Shown here: one piece after another, positions 1 to 6,322 of the stretch
Numbering within the stretch: position 1 is the stretch's first letter
Layout of the letters: every line of letters starts with the position of its first letter
Assembly: GCA_002400805.1 (NCBI GenBank)
Contig: NVRG01000069.1
Coordinates: forward strand, 766-7,087
DNA length: 6,322 bases
From: Gammaproteobacteria bacterium
GTDB lineage: Bacteria > Pseudomonadota > Gammaproteobacteria > Nitrosococcales > Methylophagaceae
Direction of reading: 5' to 3'
Position numbers and translations under genes: made by a program
The notes under the pieces: model-generated
Databases searched by the model: none
Told to the model about the DNA's origin: nothing
The model's input: the letters and a program-made list of their open reading frames with translations, nothing else

Positions 1-1463
1 GCATCACGTTGTAATATCACTGAACGTCGATCGTCACCAAATTTTTCAGCATCCGCTATCAATTCTTTGCGAATCAACGTTTTCAAACGTGTATCAGAGC
101 TAAGTAATAACTCTAAAGATTTACGTTCTTTGGCAAGATCATCCATCTCACCTCGAAGTTTCATTTCTTCTAATTTGGCTAAGTGGCGTAATTTTAATTC
201 TAATATGGATTCGGCTTGACGATCACTAACACCAAAACGTTCCATCAATACTGCTTTTGGCTCATCTTCTGTTCGAATAATGGCAATGACTTCATCGATA
301 TTGAGATAGGCAACTAACAAGCCTTCCAAAACATGCATGCGATCAATGATTTTATCCAAGCGATACTGTAAGCGGCGACGTACTGTTTCGGTCCTAAATA
401 CTAGCCATTCGAGCAGTAAATCACGCAGATTTTTAACTTGTGGTCGGCCATCTAGGCCGATCATATTCATATTGACGCGGTAGCTGCGTTCTAAATCAGT
501 AGTGGCAAATAAATGTGACATTAAGGCATCTAAATCAATGCGGTTTGAGCGCGGTATTACCACTAACCTTACCGGATGTTCATGATCGGATTCATCACGT
601 AAATCTGCGACCATCGGCAACTTTTTATTGTGCATTTGGTTGGCGATCTGTTCGATAACCTTGGCACCAGAAACCTGATATGGCAGCTGGTTGATAATTA
701 ATTCACCCTCTTCTACGGTGTAACAACCACGCTGACGTACTGAGCCATGACCCGTAGTGTAGATTTTCAGCAAGTCCTCACGTGAGGAAATAATTTCACC
801 ACCGGTCGGAAAATCGGGACCTTGAATATCTTCCAATATGGCATCTAATGTCGTGGAAGGTTTTTTTAATAATTGTAAACACGCATTAACCACTTCACGT
901 AAATTATGCGGTGGGATATCGGTGGCCATGCCCACCGCAATACCGCTACCACCATTGAGCAAAATATTAGGTAAGCGTGCTGGTAATAATGACGGTTCAT
1001 TCATGGTGCCATCAAAGTTCGGCACCCACTCAACCGTTCCTTGGCCTAATTCACCTAATAAACTTTGGGTATACGCAGCTAAACGTGACTCGGTATAACG
1101 CATGGCAGCAAACGACTTAGGATCATCCATCGACCCCCAATTACCCTGACCATCAACTAAGGGATATCGATAGGAAAAAGGCTGTGCCATCAATACCATC
1201 GCTTCATAACAGGCGGAATCACCATGTGGATGATATTTACCTAATACATCACCGACCGTACGAGCAGATTTTTTATGTTTGGATAAGGCACTTAAGCCCA
1301 ACTCAGACATCGCATAGATAATACGGCGTTGCACTGGTTTTAAGCCGTCACCAAGATGTGGCAATGCTCTATCCAAAATGACATACATGGAATAATCCAA
1401 ATAGGCCTTTTCAGTAAAATCACGTACCGGCAATTGTTCTAAATCGTCAACTAAGGTGCTCAT
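1..1463 (-). CDS. parC: DNA topoisomerase IV subunit A, N-terminal two thirds (runs off left edge)
   Basis: ParC is the DNA-cleaving subunit of topoisomerase IV, which with ParE decatenates daughter chromosomes. The ATG at 1461-1463 opens a frame that stays open to position 1, giving about 487 residues; the C-terminal DNA-wrapping domain lies outside the window. Visible motifs: [14 protein letters not shown] in the winged-helix region, [17 protein letters not shown], and [10 protein letters not shown] with the catalytic tyrosine at residue 123 (codon 1095-1097) preceded by its arginine. The coiled-coil segment ([20 protein letters not shown]) and a GDDRRS motif follow near the left edge. The wording [19 protein letters not shown] is that of ParC, not GyrA. 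The residues matching E. coli ParC Ser80 and Glu84 are Ser83 and Glu87, the quinolone-sensitive state. The start lies 22 nt after the parE stop, with an AAGAGA ribosome-binding sequence 8 nt upstream. I sampled the frame in several places and found no frameshift. Confidence 0.97.
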   Translation of the reverse strand, partial: MSTLVDDLEQLPVRDFTEKAYLDYSMYVILDRALPHLGDGLKPVQRRIIYAMSELGLSALSKHKKSARTVGDVLGKYHPHGDSACYEAMVLMAQPFSYRYPLVDGQGNWGSMDDPKSFAAMRYTESRLAAYTQSLLGELGQGTVEWVPNFDGTMNEPSLLPARLPNILLNGGSGIAVGMATDIPPHNLREVVNACLQLLKKPSTTLDAILEDIQGPDFPTGGEIISSREDLLKIYTTGHGSVRQRGCYTVEEGELIINQLPYQVSGAKVIEQIANQMHNKKLPMVADLRDESDHEHPVRLVVIPRSNRIDLDALMSHLFATTDLERSYRVNMNMIGLDGRPQVKNLRDLLLEWLVFRTETVRRRLQYRLDKIIDRMHVLEGLLVAYLNIDEVIAIIRTEDEPKAVLMERFGVSDRQAESILELKLRHLAKLEEMKLRGEMDDLAKERKSLELLLSSDTRLKTLIRKELIADAEKFGDDRRSVILQRD

Positions 1464-1485
1464 CGTTGCAGTCTCTTCAAAAATA

Positions 1486-3396
<1,911 letters not shown>

Positions 3397-3508
3397 TTAA
3401 TTATTTGTGCCCGAAGAGTAGCAGGATAAAAGCCTTTGAGACAAGAACCATCTTCATATGATCTTATTCAAAAGCTATAAACTCTTGCCAGTCATGCTTC
3501 TTGGCATT

Positions 3509-3533
3509 GTTTTATTTTTCAGCCGAATAAAAC
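3509..3533. repeat. AT-rich inverted repeat in the parE leader
   Basis: GTTTTATT (3509-3516) and AATAAAAC (3526-3533) are perfect inverted arms of 8 bp around a 9-nt loop. The dyad lies about 125-150 nt upstream of the parE start, just downstream of the hairpin terminator of the preceding gene. On the minus strand it is not followed by a T-run, so it is not itself a convincing terminator. It could be a protein-binding dyad or an AT-rich upstream promoter element; AT-rich stems also arise by chance. Confidence 0.4.
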
Positions 3534-3554
3534 TCATCTAGTAGAAAATACGAT

Positions 3555-3586
3555 TCCCCCTCACATTAATAATTATGCGAGGGGGA
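3555..3586 (-). terminator. Hairpin terminator after the winged-helix gene
   Basis: Arms 3556-3566 (CCCCCTCACAT) and 3575-3585 (ATGCGAGGGGG), with an outer T-A pair at 3555/3586, form a 12-bp stem with an 8-nt loop just beyond the TAA at 3593. In minus-strand RNA the single non-Watson-Crick position is a G-U wobble, while in plus-strand RNA it is an A-C mismatch. This strand bias fits a terminator for the minus-strand gene. The tail (GAATCGTATTTTCT in transcript sense) is only moderately U-rich, so termination may be incomplete and some transcript could reach parE. Confidence 0.75.
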
Positions 3587-3592
3587 TAAATC

Positions 3593-3790
3593 TTATTTAA
3601 GCGTCACGGTCTCTGTGCGTCCCTTTATTGCAATCGTTAATTTATCTTCTTTGGCTAGCCAACCAATCGCTCGCTGAACCGTTTTACTATCCAAATTTGT
3701 CGCTTTGCTAAGTTTGCTTACGCTTGTTTCACCTGCAGTATTCAGATATTTCCACACTGTACCTGCTGCACTACCTACTAAATCAGACAT
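3593..3790 (-). CDS. Small winged helix-turn-helix protein, 65 aa
   Basis: This is a single-domain protein of 65 residues starting MSDLVGSAAGTVWKYLN. The order is helix 1 (about 3-16), SVSKLSKATN as the first HTH helix (about 23-32), SKTVQRAIGWLAKED as the presumed recognition helix (about 35-49), then a beta wing KLTIAIKGRTETVTLK. This fits the short stand-alone winged-helix family once called DUF2582 (Pfam PF10771), whose role is poorly known; the family match is from memory. The frame is open upstream to TTG and ATG codons at 3809-3811 and 3803-3805, but the near-ideal GGAGGT lies inside that extension, 7 nt before ATG 3788-3790, which fixes the start. It is separated by 188 nt from the rhomboid gene and followed by its own hairpin terminator, so it looks like an independent unit. 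It has no other domain and could bind DNA, RNA or a partner protein. Confidence 0.85.
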   Translation of the reverse strand: MSDLVGSAAGTVWKYLNTAGETSVSKLSKATNLDSKTVQRAIGWLAKEDKLTIAIKGRTETVTLK

Positions 3791-3797
3791 GTCATCG

Positions 3798-3803
3798 ACC
3801 TCC
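3798..3803 (-). promoter_or_regulatory. Strong Shine-Dalgarno of the winged-helix gene
   Basis: GGAGGT on the minus strand, 7 nt before ATG 3788-3790. It is the strongest ribosome-binding site in the window and excludes the longer reading that would start at 3811, because the site would lie inside that coding sequence. It suggests the small protein is translated abundantly. Confidence 0.85.
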
Positions 3804-3824
3804 ATAATCAATTGAAAATAGTTC

Positions 3825-3851
3825 TGGCATATTGCATACCGCTATATGCCA
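3825..3851. repeat. Inverted repeat upstream of the winged-helix gene, possible operator
   Basis: TGGCATAT (3825-3832) and ATATGCCA (3844-3851) are perfect 8-bp inverted arms separated by 11 nt, ending 34 nt upstream of the winged-helix start codon. Arm centres are 19 bp apart, close to two helical turns, which would suit a dimeric DNA-binding protein. TATAGC on the minus strand overlaps one arm and could be part of a weak -10 element, but I see no clear -35. Autoregulation by the downstream winged-helix protein is only an inference; the repeat could equally be an RNA hairpin in the 5' leader. Confidence 0.5.
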
Positions 3852-3920
3852 ACATCCTAATGGTTAAGTATTTCCTTAATGTGCCATGGTTGAACAATCT
3901 GTTATGCATCTTCATGTTCG

Positions 3921-3964
3921 CTAAAAATACAGCTGAAATTACTTTTGTACAATAATCTTAGCTG
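3921..3964 (-). terminator. Possible AT-rich terminator of the ovoA-ovoB-rhomboid unit
   Basis: Arms 3930-3941 and 3953-3964 pair as CAGCT/AGCTG and ATTA/TAAT, joined by one G-U, one A-U and one mismatch, around an 11-nt loop holding the palindrome TTGTACAA. In transcript sense the stem is followed closely by ATTTTTAG (complement of 3921-3928). It begins 15 nt beyond the rhomboid TAA, a suitable place for a terminator. The stem is AT-rich and imperfect, so the call is tentative. Confidence 0.4.
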
Positions 3965-3978
3965 AGAGATCAAGCAGT

Positions 3979-4644
3979 TTACTTCTCTATTTCGTTCTCT
4001 TGGTCTTCCGTCTGCTCAAGAAAATCATCCTCTTCATAACCTTCTTGCTCCCAGCTATATATTTTCTCTGCAGGTTTGGGATCTTTATGTCGAAATGCTA
4101 TCGCGCAAAAAACACCCATTAGCGCGCCAAACAAATGTGATTCAAACGAAATTCGTTCTTCTGTTGGCAATATGCCCCAAACCATACTGCCATAAAGGAA
4201 AAACACCATCATGGCTAAGGCCATCGCTGGTTTATCACGCCGCAGCACACCAATTACAAATAGGAAAAACATCAAGCCATGAGTTAATCCACTTGCGCCA
4301 ATATGGAAAGATTCACGAGCAAATAACCACACACCCAAACCAGAGCCAATATAGATAATGGCAAAGACCGCTTTTGCCGAACGTGGATATTGATAAAACA
4401 ATGCGGTTACTAATATAAATAAGGCCAAGGTATTGGAAAACAAATGTTCAAATGAACTATGAATCATCGGCGCAAATGCGATGCCTCGTATGCCGGTCAA
4501 ATCTCGAGGATAGACACCAAAGGCACTCACATCAATAGCAAAAAACAGCTCTATACCTTTAATTAACCAGACTAGAATAATGGCTGCCATTACTCTTTTA
4601 GCAATGGATTTTAATTCCACTTTTTGTTCCGGTTCAGCTGACAT
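3979..4644 (-). CDS. Rhomboid-family intramembrane serine protease
   Basis: Rhomboids cleave transmembrane helices of other proteins within the bilayer using a Ser-His dyad. This 221-residue protein has six hydrophobic segments (about 16-36, 68-84, 91-109, 116-134, 138-157, 168-185), the basic bacterial fold. Both catalytic residues are present: Ser118 in GASG (116-119) and His170 in ESHLFGALMG. The HSSFEHLFSN stretch (62-71) carries His62, His67 and Asn71 of the conserved oxyanion/TM2 motif. There is no extra N-terminal GlpG-like cytoplasmic domain. The C-terminal tail (about 186-221) is strongly acidic (Glu/Asp runs) and probably cytoplasmic. The ATG lies 3 nt after the ovoB TAA and has no clear Shine-Dalgarno of its own, which points to translational coupling with ovoB. 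The substrate cannot be told from sequence. The family call is firm; a link to ovothiol metabolism is inferred only from position. Confidence 0.93.
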   Translation of the reverse strand: MSAEPEQKVELKSIAKRVMAAIILVWLIKGIELFFAIDVSAFGVYPRDLTGIRGIAFAPMIHSSFEHLFSNTLALFILVTALFYQYPRSAKAVFAIIYIGSGLGVWLFARESFHIGASGLTHGLMFFLFVIGVLRRDKPAMALAMMVFFLYGSMVWGILPTEERISFESHLFGALMGVFCAIAFRHKDPKPAEKIYSWEQEGYEEDDFLEQTEDQENEIEK

Positions 4645-4647
4645 GAT

Positions 4648-5814
4648 TTATAACTGATTACAGGCATCAGCGATGCGCTGACAAGCTTCCATAATGACTT
4701 GCCGTGGTGCGGCGATATTCATGCGCATAAAACCACTACCCACTTCACCAAAGGTCACGCCTGGATTCATGCCTACTTTGGCTTCATTAATAAAAAACAG
4801 CCGAAGCTCATCATCTGCTAATCCTAGTTCCTGACAGTCTATCCATAAAAGATACGTACCTTGAGATGGCATGACTTTAATAGATGGCACATTATTTTTA
4901 ATGAAGTCGACAACTTGATTTCTTGTTTCATCAAGATAGATCATCAACTGTTCTAACCAATCGGCGCCCGAACGATACGCTGCTTCAAAGGCTGAAATAC
5001 TAAAAGGGTTGGCTGCACTAATATGCCAACTTTCAAACACCCCGTTTATCAACCTTCGCTGCTCAGGATCATTAATCACCATCGCAGACAAGCCTAAACC
5101 AGGAATATTAAAACTTTTACTAGGAGACACAGTGCTCACTACCGAAACATCCCCCGCGATAGCCGCTAAGGGAATATGTTGCTCATGCGGGTAGATCAAA
5201 TCAGCATGGATCTCATCTGACACTATGGTGACATTATATTTAGCAGCAATCGCCAACAATGATTCAAGTTCCTCTTGTTGCCAAACGCGACCAGCTGGAT
5301 TATGGGGCGAACAGAATAAAAGTAACTTGGCCCCTTCCGCTGCGCATTGTTCAAAATGCTCTAAATCCATTCGATAAAGTCCATCCTTGAGCTGCAAAGG
5401 ATTTAACACTAACTCACGTTCACTTTTAGTAATGGTGGTAAAAAATGGATGATAGACCGGTGGCTGAATAATGACTTTATCGCCAGGCTTTGTCAGTCCC
5501 TGAATCACGGCATAAAGTGATGGCACTACGCCTGGGCACATGACGATTGAACGGCGATCTATCTGCCAATTATGTCGCTGTTGAAACCATGATTGCATGG
5601 CTTCAAACATACTATCTGGATACATGGTGTACCCATAAACAGGATGCTCAGCCCGCGCAATTAAAGCCTGCGTCACCGCTTCAGGTGCCGCAAAGTCCAT
5701 ATCCGCCACCCACAAGGGAATCACGTCATCTTTGCCAAAATAACCTTTGCGACCATCATGTTTCAGACTGGCAGTCTGTTCACGCTGAATCAGCCGGTCA
5801 AAGTTAATGGTCAT
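4648..5814 (-). CDS. ovoB: PLP-dependent C-S lyase (PatB/MalY type), probable ovothiol sulfoxide lyase OvoB
   Basis: This is a fold-type I PLP enzyme of 388 residues, the length of MalY/PatB cystathionine beta-lyase-like proteins, commonly annotated as aminotransferase class I/II. Numbered from the chosen start: WVADMDF at 35-41, VYGYT at 59-63, PPVYHPF with Tyr121 stacking on the cofactor, CSPHNPAGRVW with Asn172, SDEIHADL with Asp200, SPSKSFNIPG with the PLP lysine Lys233, and FMRMN with carboxylate-binding Arg364. SDEIH and SKSFNIPG are typical of C-S lyases of this group rather than aspartate aminotransferases. Directly downstream of ovoA, its likely reaction is beta-elimination on the cysteinyl-histidine sulfoxide to release the 5-thiohistidine precursor of ovothiol. 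ATG 5812-5814 is chosen because AGGAAGG sits 6 nt upstream; the frame extends to a GTG at 5833-5835, which would place that site inside the gene. The rhomboid gene follows after 3 nt. The lyase family is firm; OvoB rests on context, and a cystathionine/cysteine lyase is the alternative. Confidence 0.82.
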   Translation of the reverse strand: MTINFDRLIQREQTASLKHDGRKGYFGKDDVIPLWVADMDFAAPEAVTQALIARAEHPVYGYTMYPDSMFEAMQSWFQQRHNWQIDRRSIVMCPGVVPSLYAVIQGLTKPGDKVIIQPPVYHPFFTTITKSERELVLNPLQLKDGLYRMDLEHFEQCAAEGAKLLLFCSPHNPAGRVWQQEELESLLAIAAKYNVTIVSDEIHADLIYPHEQHIPLAAIAGDVSVVSTVSPSKSFNIPGLGLSAMVINDPEQRRLINGVFESWHISAANPFSISAFEAAYRSGADWLEQLMIYLDETRNQVVDFIKNNVPSIKVMPSQGTYLLWIDCQELGLADDELRLFFINEAKVGMNPGVTFGEVGSGFMRMNIAAPRQVIMEACQRIADACNQL

Positions 5815-5820
5815 AGCGCA

Positions 5821-5827
5821 CCTTCCT
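5821..5827 (-). promoter_or_regulatory. Shine-Dalgarno of ovoB
   Basis: AGGAAGG on the minus strand, 6 nt before ATG 5812-5814. It decides the start against the in-frame upstream GTG at 5833-5835. The palindrome GTGTACAC (5828-5835) abuts it on the upstream side. Confidence 0.8.
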
Positions 5828-5835
5828 GTGTACAC

Positions 5836-5888
5836 CCGTCAAACGGCAGCCTCCGGCTGTGCAACATTGATCCAGTCAATGTTGTCAC
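5836..5888 (-). repeat. Three tandem hairpins in the ovoA-ovoB spacer
   Basis: Reading with the transcript: CAACATTGA (complement of 5876-5884) pairs perfectly with TCAATGTTG (5862-5870) around 5 nt, starting at the first base after the ovoA stop. It can extend by GTG/CAC (5886-5888 with 5859-5861) across one bulged base, drawing in the stop codon. Next, CAGCC/GGCTG (arms 5847-5851 and 5855-5859) closes on a 3-nt loop, then CCGT/ACGG (5836-5839 and 5843-5846) also on 3 nt. None is followed by a U-run, so these do not look like intrinsic terminators. They could stabilise or process the mRNA between the two genes, or set relative expression. Confidence 0.6.
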
Positions 5889-6322
5889 CCTTTACGTTCC
5901 CAAATAGTCACTTCAGATAAGGTATGTTGAAATTTTCGGCTGGTTTCTCGAATCACAAATGGCACGGATATCGGGCCTTTTTTCAACTCAAAATGTTCCG
6001 CTAACGTCGCTTTCAAGCCATCCAAGGTAGTGAAATTTTCACCATCTTTTTTAAAGCCACCTAGCCAATCTTCTTTATTGGTATGCTCTTCTAGCCAGGT
6101 ATAAGGCGAGGTAATTAATAACAGGCCACCGACATTAATCCGTTCATGTATCGTACTTAAAAATAATCCGGGCTTGTATAGACGATCAATCAAATTCGCC
6201 GCGAGTACTAAGTCATAACCACTGAACAGCGGTTTTAAATTACAGGCATCACCCTGTAAAAATTCAACCTTATTTGCCGACCCTGCCAAACCAAGCTGAG
6301 CCAGTCGCCGCTCACGATATAA
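5885..6322 (-). CDS. ovoA: OvoA C-terminal methyltransferase domain, 3' part (runs off right edge)
   Basis: The frame is open to the right edge, giving 145 visible residues before TGA at 5885-5887; an apparent TTG start at 6287-6289 is only an internal leucine. Visible-residue numbering: VEFLQGDACNL at 19-29 (the acidic motif after the second strand of a SAM-dependent methyltransferase), YDLVLAANLIDRLYKP at 36-51, INVGGLLLITSPYTWLEE at 62-79, WLGG at 86-89 and PFVIRETSRKFQHT at 121-134. These match, from memory, the putative 4-mercaptohistidine N1-methyltransferase domain that ends OvoA (TIGR04345-type). Full OvoA also has N-terminal DinB-like and iron-dependent sulfoxide synthase domains joining cysteine to histidine with oxygen. 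Those and the SAM glycine-rich loop lie beyond the window, so a stand-alone methyltransferase cannot be excluded. The adjacent PatB-type lyase on the same strand, 70 nt downstream, supports an ovothiol A pathway. Confidence 0.85.
   Translation of the reverse strand, partial: LYRERRLAQLGLAGSANKVEFLQGDACNLKPLFSGYDLVLAANLIDRLYKPGLFLSTIHERINVGGLLLITSPYTWLEEHTNKEDWLGGFKKDGENFTTLDGLKATLAEHFELKKGPISVPFVIRETSRKFQHTLSEVTIWERKG

Noticed and set aside
838..1098. Plus-strand open frame of 86 codons
   Set aside because: It lies wholly antisense within parC over the active-site region, with no recognisable domain or ribosome-binding site.
3812..3978. A small RNA or further small gene between the rhomboid and winged-helix genes
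   Set aside because: I found only the tentative terminator at its right side and the inverted repeat at its left; no ORF with a ribosome-binding site and no tRNA-like fold stands out.
4095..4358. Plus-strand open frame of 87 codons
   Set aside because: It is antisense to the rhomboid gene, whose catalytic motifs show which strand is coding.
5009..5194. Plus-strand open frame of 61 codons
   Set aside because: It is antisense to the PLP-lysine region of ovoB and has no family resemblance.
5547..5807. Plus-strand open frame of 86 codons
   Set aside because: It is antisense to the 5' part of ovoB, proline-rich and without a ribosome-binding site.
5862..5884. Perfect 9-bp hairpin after ovoA as an intrinsic terminator
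   Set aside because: No U-run follows the stem in the transcript, and ovoB starts within 50 nt, so co-transcription is more likely.
6287..6289. TTG as the start of a complete 134-residue methyltransferase
   Set aside because: The same frame remains open to the window edge with family-like sequence (LYRERRLAQLGL), and the SAM-binding loop would be missing, so the gene is truncated by the window.

Overview
The window comes from a gammaproteobacterium with moderate to low GC. ParE aligns from memory almost residue for residue with the enterobacterial subunit, and ParC keeps the gammaproteobacterial ParC wording around its active site rather than that of GyrA. The genus cannot be fixed from sequence alone. 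All six genes I can support lie on the minus strand, so transcription runs from the right edge to the left: ovoA (3' part only), ovoB, a rhomboid protease, a 65-residue winged-helix protein, parE, and parC (5' part only).

Right part (about 3979-6322): an ovothiol A biosynthesis unit. The partial gene at the right edge is the C-terminal methyltransferase portion of OvoA-type proteins. OvoA couples cysteine to histidine as a sulfoxide and carries the mercaptohistidine N-methyltransferase domain. The next gene is a PLP-dependent PatB/MalY-type C-S lyase that automatic pipelines would call an aminotransferase. Beside ovoA it is best read as OvoB, the lyase that cleaves the cysteinyl-histidine sulfoxide. 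A catalytically intact rhomboid intramembrane protease follows after 3 nt, so it is very probably co-translated with ovoB. The 70-nt ovoA-ovoB spacer is packed with small perfect dyads. An AT-rich hairpin followed by a T-rich stretch after the rhomboid gene could end this unit.

Middle (about 3385-3978): a very small winged helix-turn-helix protein with a near-ideal Shine-Dalgarno. An 8-bp inverted repeat lies just upstream and a GC-rich hairpin terminator just downstream. The terminator hairpin pairs better in minus-strand RNA.

Left part (1-3384): parE then parC with a 22-nt gap, an operon-like arrangement encoding both topoisomerase IV subunits. All visible catalytic motifs are intact and the quinolone-determining residues of ParC are the sensitive type. 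ParC runs off the left edge just after its breakage-reunion domain.

The part most worth a second look is the ovoA-ovoB-rhomboid arrangement. It assigns a specific lyase function to an enzyme usually annotated generically, and it couples an intramembrane protease to thiol-antioxidant synthesis for no known reason.
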